Origin: a virus
Direction: 5' to 3' (one strand)
Virus record (IMG/VR): IMGVR_UViG_3300021964_005521
Location: 1-20,096 of that record
DNA length: 20,096 bases
Shown here: positions 1 to 7,012 of the stretch, piece after piece
How the letters are laid out: each line of letters begins with the position of its first letter
Position numbering within the stretch: position 1 is the stretch's first letter
Translations under genes and position numbers: made by a program
Notes under the pieces: model-generated
What the model was told of the DNA's origin: nothing
The model's database searches: none
Seen by the model: only the letters and a program-made list of their open reading frames with translations

Positions 1-1090
1 AATTGATAGTTCGTGAACCAACATTGTGGTCTATGGAACCACCATAATTATATACTACCGTCAATGTAGTATTACTTGGTGCTAATCCGAATGTTTCTGT
101 TTTCATAAAATTAGTCGGGTCAAATGACTCGTCTAATTTAGATACACCTTGTCCTAATCTTGAACCCACATTATCTGGATTTGGAATTATTTCTTCATCT
201 GCATTATCACTAATACCTGAACCAAATCTTATTTCAGTTTTATTGTCTTCTCTAACATAAGTTGTAAATCGTCTTGCTGTCTTGATTAACTTTAATAAAT
301 AAGGTGTATCATTTTGATATGGTGATAAACTCGGGTCATTAAGACTTGTATTTTCCATAGAATCAAATACAGTATCTTGAGCTAAGAATGGAACTTGATA
401 CCAAGTATTTCCATCACTATCCGTTACTGATATAATTTCAGTAATCTTATCATTAGATAAAACTATTTTATCAAACTCTTTAGCATTAGTAAATGAAAAT
501 GATTCCGATTCTCTTTTACCAGAAAGTGCTAATCCCCTTTTAGTAAGTTTGTAATTAGTAGGAACATTTCCTGCAGATGGGTTTAGGGTTTCTACTACCA
601 TTGTATCCAATGAACTTGAAACTTTAAAGTTAATGTCGTCTAATAAAGTGAATGTAGTTCCGTTAGAAGATTCAACAGTTGTTCCACCACTTAAAACTCC
701 AGCATAGTCTAAGTCTGGTTTAAATACATTACCACCTAAATCTTTTGCTGGTACTTCAACACTAAATGTTAATTCTACGGTAGCAGGAGTTGCTAACTTT
801 GGTGTGTAACCATACGATTGTGCAATCGCTAATACATTTTTTCTTTCTTCAGCAAATTGTAAAAGTGTTTCTCTAAATTGATTATCTACATAATAATTCA
901 ATACATCACCTACATAAGATGCCATTTCAACAAACATCATACCTGGTGATGCTTCATTAAAGTCATTGTATTGGTTTGGGAAATAGTTTTTCGCAAACTC
1001 TATTAAGTTTTCTCTAATATCTGTAAAGTCTCTACCGAGATAATTTACTTCTTTCTTTACTATTTTTTTATTTGTCCCAAAGTCTGACAT
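1..1090 (-). CDS. 6: Baseplate wedge protein, gp6-like (baseplate J family), N-terminal part, cut by window edge
   Basis: An open frame runs from an ATG at 1090 off the left edge, giving about 363 residues; T4 gp6 is about 660, so roughly the N-terminal half is present. The start MSDFGTN is followed by a segment on baseplate assembly proteins (NYFPNQYNDFNEASPGMMF, then VEMASYVGDVLNYYVDNQ), typical of gp6/baseplate J N-termini. The visible part ends near GGSIDHNVGSRT. In T4, gp6 dimers form the inner ring of wedges around the hub that drives sheath contraction. The ATG lies 2 bases after the stop of the gp25-like gene and its GGAG site lies inside that gene's last codons, so the two are translationally coupled. 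The 25-6 order matches T4-type phages. Confident. Confidence 0.88.
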   Translation of the reverse strand, partial: MSDFGTNKKIVKKEVNYLGRDFTDIRENLIEFAKNYFPNQYNDFNEASPGMMFVEMASYVGDVLNYYVDNQFRETLLQFAEERKNVLAIAQSYGYTPKLATPATVELTFSVEVPAKDLGGNVFKPDLDYAGVLSGGTTVESSNGTTFTLLDDINFKVSSSLDTMVVETLNPSAGNVPTNYKLTKRGLALSGKRESESFSFTNAKEFDKIVLSNDKITEIISVTDSDGNTWYQVPFLAQDTVFDSMENTSLNDPSLSPYQNDTPYLLKLIKTARRFTTYVREDNKTEIRFGSGISDNADEEIIPNPDNVGSRLGQGVSKLDESFDPTNFMKTETFGLAPSNTTLTVVYNYGGSIDHNVGSRTIN

Positions 1091-1092
1091 TT

Positions 1093-1503
1093 TTATTCTC
1101 CAATTCTAAAGTCAAAGTTTAATATTTCAATTGTATCTGGATTAAGCGGTACTGAATATTCTACTTGAACATTTAGTTGATTTCCATCTTGTGTTGTGAA
1201 AACACCATTAATGTTGATGTAAGATAAAAATCTACTGACTGATTCATTTATTGCTTCCTCTACTCTTTCAGGAATATTTTCACCTTGTTCAAACACTATA
1301 CTTTTTAATTGACTACCGAAGTCTGGTTGCATAATCCTTTCTCCTGGCGTAGTTAATAATAAGTTTCTTAGATTGTGTCTTGACTGTTCTAATACCGTTT
1401 TTGTTTTACGAAAGAACCCTTGAGTATCGGTATAGTCCATTGGAAATCCTATTCCAACATTCTTATCTTCGTTTCTATCTATTTCTCTTACGCTTCTTGC
1501 CAT
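1093..1503 (-). CDS. 25: Baseplate wedge protein, gp25-like (GPW/gp25 family)
   Basis: This 136-aa protein matches gp25 in length (T4 gp25 is 132 aa) and in its central signature LLTTPGERIMQPDFGSQL at about residues 48-65. This is the conserved turn found across gp25 and P2 gpW proteins of contractile tails. A C-terminal beta-strand stretch (residues 100-134) follows, as expected. gp25 is a small wedge protein in the inner baseplate that nucleates sheath polymerisation. An AAAGG site sits 7 bases before the ATG. The gene is followed at once by the gp6-like gene. The T4 protein has been described as lysozyme-like in older work; no lysozyme motif is seen here. Confidence 0.92.
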   Translation of the reverse strand: MARSVREIDRNEDKNVGIGFPMDYTDTQGFFRKTKTVLEQSRHNLRNLLLTTPGERIMQPDFGSQLKSIVFEQGENIPERVEEAINESVSRFLSYININGVFTTQDGNQLNVQVEYSVPLNPDTIEILNFDFRIGE

Positions 1504-1512
1504 TGTTTACCT

Positions 1513-1998
1513 TTATGGTCTAAAACCACCTTCACCTGATTTCTTCTTATTAATTGCTTTCATAAGTCCAGAGTAATCACGAGTCAATGCGTTTTGAACT
1601 TCTTCAGGAACTGCATCTACTGAAACTCCTGCTTTCTTGATTGTGTCAACTGCTCCCATTTCTCGTGCTCTTTCTTTATTACTACCCATACCTAAATCAC
1701 CATAACCCAATACTTCTGCCATATTATCACTACCTAATATTCCACCTCCTAATGTAGGATACTCATCCATTTCAGATGAACCTAATGGTTTGGTTTGGTT
1801 CAATACTTCATTTAACACTTTGTTTTTTGTGTATTGTTTTTTAGGTTGTTTCTTGACTACTTTTTTAGGTGTAGGTTTAGAAATCACTTCTGATAATTTG
1901 ATTTCTTCTTTCTCATTAATAAATATCTCGCTTAATTGTTTTTTGATTTCTTTACGAACAATTAATTCAATTATATTTTTTAATTTATCTTTGTTCAT
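1513..1998 (-). CDS. Hypothetical structural-block protein with basic linker
   Basis: The 161-aa protein is not recognised. Residues 1-35 look like an amphipathic, charged helix. Residues 40-62 are a lysine/proline/glutamine-rich basic linker (KPTPKKVVKKQPKKQYTKNK). Residues 70-115 are glycine-rich (GGGILGSDN, GYGDLGMGSN), and the C-terminus is a short basic tail. No catalytic motif or membrane segment is visible. The gene sits between the gp5-like hub and gp25-like wedge genes, 2 bases after the hub stop, with an AGGAG site 6 bases before the ATG. The context suggests a virion or assembly protein. The low-complexity basic centre suggests a flexible tether. Function unknown. Confidence 0.75.
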   Translation of the reverse strand: MNKDKLKNIIELIVRKEIKKQLSEIFINEKEEIKLSEVISKPTPKKVVKKQPKKQYTKNKVLNEVLNQTKPLGSSEMDEYPTLGGGILGSDNMAEVLGYGDLGMGSNKERAREMGAVDTIKKAGVSVDAVPEEVQNALTRDYSGLMKAINKKKSGEGGFRP

Positions 1999-2000
1999 TT

Positions 2001-3620
2001 TTACTCCTGTTTTGTTAAATTTAAAATCTTCCCGTATGATTTCATTAGTTCTAAATCATTTTCACCTGTTGCGGTTTCTGATAAGTAATTTTCTATTTGA
2101 ACAAACGCTCCATTTTCTCTTGCCTTAATTATATCCTTTTCTTTAAGTTTAGAACTTTTGAACATTGACAAAGTATCTTCTCCACCTGGTATCGATTGAA
2201 GTATATCTGATGGTACACTTTCCAATGTATTTAAAATAGCAGTTCTATCATTACTTTCAAGAGCATTATTTATAAGTTGTGCGTTTTCTAAAAGTGGTGC
2301 ATTATCACTAACCACCTTTTCTAATTTTTTTATATTTTCATCAATACCTTCAGAAAAAGTTTGTATGTCTCCAACTATATTTTTAAATCCAGCTGGTATT
2401 GGTAATGAAGCTGCAATTTCTTCTGGAGTCTTTGTAGTAAGTATTTCTTTTTCTAAAAACTCTAAATTTAAAGTGGCTTCTATAAAGTTTTTTGCCCCTT
2501 CCAAACCTTTAACAATATCTTTTACTCCAGAAGGTAATGTTGCTGGATTAGATAATTTAGGAACTCCTAAAGTTAGTGCTTGAAATAATTTTTGTATTCC
2601 CATAGTTTGTTTTAAAAATCCAGACATATTTAAATCTGGAAATGGAATACCTTCTTTTGTTGCGTTTATAATTTTTCCGTTCTCTTCACTAATATCATTT
2701 ACGAGTGTTTTAGCTTTAATTTCTACACCACCACCATCATTTGCTATTTGTATTCTTTCCCCTTTAATACGAACTGACTTCTTAGCAAAGATTGCAACAT
2801 CATCTTCTGACGCTGTTATTAATACTCTACCTGAATTTCCCCATAATGTTGGACCTTCCCAGTCTAAATCTAAATAAGGTTTATCTTCTTTTCCTTTACC
2901 ACGAAGTAAGTATCTTGATACTTTTCCAGAAGTCTTATCGTAATTCATATCAAGTAACTCACTATATTGTTGAGAACTTCTCAGTGTTAAAGAACTTTCC
3001 ATATCAATATATGTTTCTTGATTTGATAACTTTATATAATTTTTTTCTGAACCAAATCCTTCTTGTTCTTTTGCACCTAATTGAATATAATTATCATACC
3101 TACCTTGTATTAATGTTTGTCCTTCTAAGTTAGATTGTAACAACTGATTACTTACTGATATATTTGGTTTAAATACATTACCATAGGGTCTTGACTTTAC
3201 ATCAGAACGCGTTTCATTATTGGTCTTGTTATCAAGAAGTGTTGGTGTACTTTGACCTACACTCTGATAATTAACCGACATATTACTATCACTTAATCTT
3301 GAAATATAAAAATGTTCTTTTTTGAATCTAAATCCTAACCACAACTCTCCAATCAATGGTGGTTGTGTAATGTTAGAAGTTGCAGGTAAAAAAGAAACCA
3401 ATTCATCAACACTATCTCTCTGATTAGAAAATACATATCTACCTTTTACTTTTGGTGTTTCTAATTCTATGACTTCAAATACTTCTAAGTTTGCGGTTGT
3501 ATTTGGGTCAACCGATTCCACATATACTTGTTTCAATACGCGGTTGAGTTCTGTTTTTGTTACGAACCCGTCTCCTGAAACAAACACATTTTGTAGTGAT
3601 TGTTTACTTATCTTAGGCAT
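2001..3620 (-). CDS. 5: Baseplate hub/spike protein, gp5-like, without lysozyme domain
   Basis: The 539-aa protein fits a T4 gp5-type central spike. Residues 1-115 look like the N-terminal OB-fold (beta-rich, ending near LIGELWLGFRF and KEHFYISRL). Residues about 165-305 carry repeated short strands of the kind that build the C-terminal trimeric beta-helix (NYIQLG, NYIKLSNQETYIDM, LTLRSS, VLITASEDDVAIFAKKSVRI). Residues 330-539 are mostly alpha-helical. T4 gp5 has a lysozyme domain between OB-fold and helix; I see no such domain here, as in many marine T4-like phages. The cell-wall cutting activity must then lie elsewhere. AAGGA lies 7 bases before the ATG, and the start overlaps the upstream stop by one base. 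Confidence 0.75.
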   Translation of the reverse strand: MPKISKQSLQNVFVSGDGFVTKTELNRVLKQVYVESVDPNTTANLEVFEVIELETPKVKGRYVFSNQRDSVDELVSFLPATSNITQPPLIGELWLGFRFKKEHFYISRLSDSNMSVNYQSVGQSTPTLLDNKTNNETRSDVKSRPYGNVFKPNISVSNQLLQSNLEGQTLIQGRYDNYIQLGAKEQEGFGSEKNYIKLSNQETYIDMESSLTLRSSQQYSELLDMNYDKTSGKVSRYLLRGKGKEDKPYLDLDWEGPTLWGNSGRVLITASEDDVAIFAKKSVRIKGERIQIANDGGGVEIKAKTLVNDISEENGKIINATKEGIPFPDLNMSGFLKQTMGIQKLFQALTLGVPKLSNPATLPSGVKDIVKGLEGAKNFIEATLNLEFLEKEILTTKTPEEIAASLPIPAGFKNIVGDIQTFSEGIDENIKKLEKVVSDNAPLLENAQLINNALESNDRTAILNTLESVPSDILQSIPGGEDTLSMFKSSKLKEKDIIKARENGAFVQIENYLSETATGENDLELMKSYGKILNLTKQE

Positions 3621-4009
3621 TAATTTTCCTTACTGATTGAATTTTCTATTTCGTCTTTTTTGATTTGTAACTCTTGAACATCTGATTCTATTGCATTCAT
3701 CAGTTGTTCTTTTTCTGCTTCTGATAAACCGAACTCATCTCCTGAATCCGATACTCTTTTTTCTGCTGCTGTAATTCTTTGAACGATTGTTGCCAACTTA
3801 ACCAATTGTTCGTCGTTCTTGACATTGATTTCTAAGTATTCTTTTAACATAGGAATAATCTGAACGGCTGTATCTCCGTCTTTGATAAATCCTACCACCT
3901 CTTTCATTAGAACTTCTAATTGTTTTTTATTGGTGTGAGAATTATCGTATATGTCTTTGAAGACATCTGATAGGGTTTTTCCCTCGAATATTTCGTAGTC
4001 TTTTGCCAT
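3620..4009 (-). CDS. Hypothetical acidic helical protein at head of baseplate operon
   Basis: The 129-aa protein is almost wholly helical and acidic, with a likely coiled coil at residues 85-125 (ending in DVQELQIKKDEIENSISKEN). It has no signal peptide, membrane helix or known motif. Its stop shares one base with the gp5-like start (TAATG), so it is translated with the hub protein and is the first gene of the baseplate transcript. A TATAAATA box on the same strand at 4058-4065 lies about 50 bases upstream and may be its late promoter. The position suggests a hub partner or assembly chaperone, but no family is recognised. Confidence 0.75.
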   Translation of the reverse strand: MAKDYEIFEGKTLSDVFKDIYDNSHTNKKQLEVLMKEVVGFIKDGDTAVQIIPMLKEYLEINVKNDEQLVKLATIVQRITAAEKRVSDSGDEFGLSEAEKEQLMNAIESDVQELQIKKDEIENSISKEN

Positions 4010-4057
4010 AGTTTTTACCTAACAATAAATATAAGACTATGAAAAAAAGGGTATATA

Positions 4058-4065
4058 TATTTATA
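4058..4065 (-). promoter_or_regulatory. Candidate T4-type late promoter box (TATAAATA)
   Basis: The minus strand reads TATAAATA, an exact match to the T4 late promoter box recognised by gp55-type sigma. It is in an intergenic gap ahead of five co-directional structural genes, and the window encodes a gp55-like protein. Initiation would be near 4050-4052, giving a leader of about 40 bases before the ATG at 4009. The surrounding sequence is an alternating AT run, so a chance match is possible. Confidence 0.5.
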
Positions 4066-4107
4066 TATCGGTTTATTTTTTTAATTTTACTATATAGTTA
4101 TTATACG

Positions 4108-4126
4108 AGTCGGGGAAAAACCGACT
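4108..4126 (+). other. Leader stem-loop upstream of plus-strand small gene
   Basis: AGTCGG (4108-4113) and CCGACT (4121-4126) form a perfect 6-bp stem with the 7-base loop GGAAAAA, followed on the plus strand by TTTTA. It lies 28 bases before the ATG of the plus-strand gene at 4154. It could be an attenuator or terminator-like structure, or a 5'-end stabilising hairpin. A TATAGT at 4093-4098 might be a -10 element, but no good -35 element is seen. Confidence 0.45.
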
Positions 4127-4153
4127 TTTATTCATTAATAGGGGGAAACTAAA

Positions 4154-4375
4154 ATGAAAGACACAATCAAAATGATTATAGATAGTGTATCTGGTTTAAA
4201 AGATGTACTATTACATATAATCGGCTTAGGTGTTCTCGTACAATTAGTATTTGTAGGGGGATTCTTAGGAATTGATATTGTTGGTAATTTAGTAAGTTTA
4301 GTAAATAGCTTCGGTGAAGCAGGATTTGCTGGATTTATTTCACTAATAATTATATTAGGATTACTCAACAAATAA
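4154..4375 (+). CDS. Small hydrophobic two-helix membrane protein, only plus-strand gene
   Basis: The 73-aa product is strongly hydrophobic. Residues 20-44 and 55-71 look like two membrane segments (around LGVLVQLVFVGGFLG and FAGFISLIIILGLL), joined by VSLVNSFGEAG. The ATG is preceded by a run AGGGGGAAACTAAA, giving a good ribosome site. The gene sits alone on the plus strand, with a leader hairpin before it and a GNRA-loop terminator just after, so it looks like an independent, possibly highly expressed unit. An opposite-frame reading of similar length is a shadow, as it has no such signals. I recall similar tiny membrane proteins in marine T4-like phages, but cannot name a function. A holin-like or envelope role is a guess. 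Confidence 0.75.
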   Translation: MKDTIKMIIDSVSGLKDVLLHIIGLGVLVQLVFVGGFLGIDIVGNLVSLVNSFGEAGFAGFISLIIILGLLNK

Positions 4376-4389
4376 AGGTGGAATTACAA

Positions 4390-4409
4390 GGGCAGTAGAA
4401 ATACTGCCC
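4390..4409 (+). terminator. Hairpin terminator, GAAA tetraloop, between convergent genes
   Basis: GGGCAGTA (4390-4397) and TACTGCCC (4402-4409) form a perfect 8-bp stem closed by a GAAA tetraloop, then TTTGTTATATT on the plus strand. It ends the plus-strand small gene (stop at 4375). It also lies 14 bases beyond the end of the minus-strand gene at 4423, so it may serve both convergent transcripts. The U-run is better on the plus strand. Confidence 0.85.
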
Positions 4410-4422
4410 TTTGTTATATTAA

Positions 4423-5202
4423 TTATCTAAAGTTACCATTACCTTTTCCAAAGGCATATTCCAATTGTGTTTCGTGATATGGTGATTGATTTATTGTTTG
4501 ATAGTTTTGTTCTCTATACCCGTACCTATAAGCCCTTTGTAATGGTTCATCACATCTACTTAATTCAATTACATAGTTGTCCATAAACATACGAAGTCTT
4601 CTAATAGCTTTACGATATATATCACCAGTTCTTCCTCGTGTTAAAGAAAACATTTCTCCAATTTCATAAAGAGAATGTGGTCTGTTTCGATTTATTCCCA
4701 AGTGTAATTCTACAACACTTCGTTCTCTTTCTGTTATAGAAGTAAGTAAAGACATAGCTTCTTCCACGAGATACTCATAATTAAAGTTTTCGTCTGGGTC
4801 ATAACCTACGAAATTATTTTCTTCATATGTATTATAGTTTTCTAATACATCATTATAATTATTTTTTTCATTGTAATATTCAATCCAATCAACTTCGTTG
4901 TTAGGTTCTTGATATATTTTTGTTTTTCTATACCAAGTTCTATACATACCCATTAAAGTATTATAACTATTTTTACACTTTTCACAACCCTTAGTATTTG
5001 GAACACCCTCGATACCATTTTCATAAATATTTAAATGTGCAAGAGCGTGCTCTCTAACTTCTAATTCTATAAGATTGTTTGGATTATCATCACCACCGTG
5101 ATGTCTTGGAATAACGTGGTGTTTTTGAACAAGTGGTATGTTGTTAAAACACTTCCACTCAAAGTGTTGATTTTTATTTTTTCCGTTCAATCTCTCAATC
5201 AT
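4423..5202 (-). CDS. HNH endonuclease fused to sigma-70 region 4
   Basis: The 259-aa protein joins two domains not normally seen together. Residues 26-56 are an HNH nuclease core: KHHVIPRHHGG, then NPNNLIELEVREHALAH; C73 and C76 could hold zinc. Residues 154-206 read as RpoD-type sigma region 4: LTSITERERSVVELHLGI, then RPHSLYEIGEMFSLTRGR and IYRKAIRRLR. This is the -35-binding, flap-binding helix-turn-helix. The tyrosine/asparagine-rich middle (95-145) is a linker. No region 2 is seen. It lies just downstream of the gp55-like gene but has its own promoter at 5208-5236, whose predicted start falls on the ATG, and there is no Shine-Dalgarno site. A homing-type nuclease that captured a sigma domain, or a nuclease-derived transcription co-factor, are both possible. 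Confidence 0.85.
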   Translation of the reverse strand: MIERLNGKNKNQHFEWKCFNNIPLVQKHHVIPRHHGGDDNPNNLIELEVREHALAHLNIYENGIEGVPNTKGCEKCKNSYNTLMGMYRTWYRKTKIYQEPNNEVDWIEYYNEKNNYNDVLENYNTYEENNFVGYDPDENFNYEYLVEEAMSLLTSITERERSVVELHLGINRNRPHSLYEIGEMFSLTRGRTGDIYRKAIRRLRMFMDNYVIELSRCDEPLQRAYRYGYREQNYQTINQSPYHETQLEYAFGKGNGNFR

Positions 5203-5207
5203 ATTAT

Positions 5208-5236
5208 AATATATGAAGAAAAACTGACAATGTCAA
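5208..5236 (-). promoter_or_regulatory. Sigma-70-type (early) promoter for HNH-sigma4 gene
   Basis: Minus strand: TTGACA (5236-5231), a 17-base spacer and TATATT (5213-5208). An A-rich tract lies just upstream of the -35 element, like an UP element. The ATG is at 5202, only 5 bases after the -10 element, so the transcript would start on or beside the start codon. Confidence 0.8.
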
Positions 5237-5253
5237 GCTTTTTTTTATTTTTT

Positions 5254-5979
5254 TTATAATATATCCCAACTTCCAGTATATTTAGTTTCTATACTTCCAG
5301 TAGCCAGATAATTCTTTTGTAAATTGACGTGATGTTTTTTCAAAACATTTATCACACGAGTAATGTGTTGAGTGTTAGACCCAGTCATTTCTCTAATCAA
5401 AATGTATAGAGCTTTTTTATTAAAGTTCTCAATGTTTTGTCTTTGTTCCATAAGATACAATACCGAATTAGCAACATCAATATCTTGTTTTCTTTTAAAC
5501 ACGGTAGTTAGATTGTTGGTCCAGTAGTCTACGAATAAATCCATATATTCTTTCTGTCCTTCTAAAACATCTTTTCTATTGGTCTCACCCAAAGCATCTC
5601 TTTTGTAATCAGTTACGGATTCTTCATCAGTTTGTTTTAGTTTTTTGTAATTGTTATTGTTGTGTAAGATGAGATAGTTCTTGGCAACAATACTGAAGTA
5701 ACTAAATGCCTTTCCCTTACCTTCGGCGAACTTATGCATATTCATATACAAGAAACTTACTACCTCGTGAATAACATCTGTACTCGGAACATCAAAGTAA
5801 TAAAACTTAAATGTGTGAATGATATTTTCTGCCAACTTTTCAAATGGAACTCTAATGTGTTCATTATAAATTCGTTCTCTCATATGTGGACGAGTTTCTT
5901 TATTGTGTCTGATGATTGCGTCTTCTGTTCCTTGGTGAAAGTAATATCTTGGTGAACCTTTTTTTGCTTTTCTTGGCAT
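5254..5979 (-). CDS. 55: Late-transcription sigma factor, gp55-like
   Basis: The 241-aa protein resembles gp55-type late sigma factors of marine T4-like phages. Residues 36-112 carry a sigma region-2-like segment (RIYNEHIRVPFEKLAENII, then the AFSYFSIVAKNYLILHNNNN stretch), with a basic N-terminus. No region 4 is present, as in T4 gp55. The last residues, GSWDIL, form a hydrophobic/acidic C-terminal tip in the place where T4 gp55 carries its sliding-clamp-binding motif. It would direct host RNA polymerase to TATAAATA-type late promoters. GGAG lies 6 bases before the ATG, and the ATG shares one base with the stop of the preceding gene. It is the last gene of the 9761-5254 operon. Confidence 0.8.
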   Translation of the reverse strand: MPRKAKKGSPRYYFHQGTEDAIIRHNKETRPHMRERIYNEHIRVPFEKLAENIIHTFKFYYFDVPSTDVIHEVVSFLYMNMHKFAEGKGKAFSYFSIVAKNYLILHNNNNYKKLKQTDEESVTDYKRDALGETNRKDVLEGQKEYMDLFVDYWTNNLTTVFKRKQDIDVANSVLYLMEQRQNIENFNKKALYILIREMTGSNTQHITRVINVLKKHHVNLQKNYLATGSIETKYTGSWDIL

Positions 5980-6230
5980 TATATCTCCGTTTCTGTTATT
6001 TCGTTTAACTCGTCTACTGCTTCTTTGATTGATTGAAACACTACACCTATTTCATCATCTGCTTCAAATGTTCCTTTGTTATCAATCTCTTTTAATACTC
6101 GTTGTGTTTCTTGTATTCTTTGTGCATAATCCTCAATCCAACTTTCTAATCGTTCTGTTTTTCTCGTTAGATTAAATGTAGTCCAACCTAACATCAAAAC
6201 AATTATACTTAGTAATATGTATCCTATCAT
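5979..6230 (-). CDS. Small membrane-anchored coiled-coil protein
   Basis: The 83-aa protein has one N-terminal membrane helix (residues 2-21, IGYILLSIIVLMLGWTTFNL) and then an acidic, coiled-coil-like helix to the end (RLESWIEDYAQRIQETQRVL and onwards). The layout resembles small phage spanin-like or scaffold-like anchors but no lipobox or known motif is seen. It overlaps the HD gene by 4 bases and the gp55-like gene by 1, so it is made together with them. GGAGAG lies 6 bases before the ATG. Function unknown. Confidence 0.75.
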   Translation of the reverse strand: MIGYILLSIIVLMLGWTTFNLTRKTERLESWIEDYAQRIQETQRVLKEIDNKGTFEADDEIGVVFQSIKEAVDELNEITETEI

Positions 6231-7012
6231 TTTTTCTCTCCAAACAATTCGTTAAATATATCTTTAGGGTCTGTTGACTTGGTGAACTTTTCTTTTATTT
6301 CCGTGTCAACCGCATCTTTAATTTTATTTACTGACTTCTGAACCTTAGCAGATTCTTTCTTGTCTTCTCTGTGCCACTCGTCATATTCAGTGTGAGTAGC
6401 CATCATATCTGCTTGGTGTATAATGTAAGCGATATTACTTTTTAATCTCCAAGCTGGATTATATCCTTTTAGATATTTTTCATTAGCGTCTTCATAAAGT
6501 CCGTCAGCTAATTTTAATCCAAGATATTCAAACTCAGACATACTGATTCCGTAGTGTTGTAAAATAAATAATGCCCTATCCGTAACATTCATATAAGACG
6601 AAAGGTTTTCATTATGAGTATAGATTTCACCCATATTCTTTACTCTCCAATCATTGTCTTGTGGAATGTAATAATCATTACCTTCCAAGTCTCCAATCTT
6701 TCCTAAGTCGTGGTGTAGAGCTGCGAATACTAATTCTTCATCTGTGAAGTTTATCATCGCTCCATTTGATACCCACACATCTTTAATTTGTTTGGACATA
6801 TTAACCACGTGTAGTATATGTTCTACATAACCACCAACCATTGCGTTGTGAAATGCTTTTTTAGCACTAGCTGGTGCTACTATCATTCTATCTTCAAAGT
6901 CATCATACATCTTGTTTAGTTTTTCTAATCTATCTCCACTAAATGTATTGTTGATAATTGTTCGTAAGTCTGTCCAATTATCTGTAATTTGTTGTTCTGT
7001 TAATTGCTTCAT
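6227..7012 (-). CDS. HD-domain phosphohydrolase, YhaM-like
   Basis: The 261-aa protein has a clear HD metal-binding domain. H55 and H65 lie in FHNAMVGGYVEHILHVV, H101-D102 in ALHHDLGKIGD, and a likely last ligand is D202 in IIHQADMMATH. The segment APASAKKAFHNAMVGGYVEH closely follows the pattern of the YhaM/CBF1 family, whose HD domain has 3'-5' exonuclease activity. The OB-fold found before the HD domain in YhaM is missing here. The substrate could therefore be RNA/DNA ends or nucleotides. It lies in an operon with a glycosyltransferase and late sigma factor, with ATGA overlaps on both sides. The family is firm; the substrate is inference. Confidence 0.85.
   Translation of the reverse strand: MKQLTEQQITDNWTDLRTIINNTFSGDRLEKLNKMYDDFEDRMIVAPASAKKAFHNAMVGGYVEHILHVVNMSKQIKDVWVSNGAMINFTDEELVFAALHHDLGKIGDLEGNDYYIPQDNDWRVKNMGEIYTHNENLSSYMNVTDRALFILQHYGISMSEFEYLGLKLADGLYEDANEKYLKGYNPAWRLKSNIAYIIHQADMMATHTEYDEWHREDKKESAKVQKSVNKIKDAVDTEIKEKFTKSTDPKDIFNELFGEKK

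Noticed and set aside
4135-4371. Minus-strand frame opposite the plus-strand small gene
   Set aside because: It has no ribosome site and a composition typical of an antisense shadow; the plus-strand frame has a strong ribosome site and terminator.
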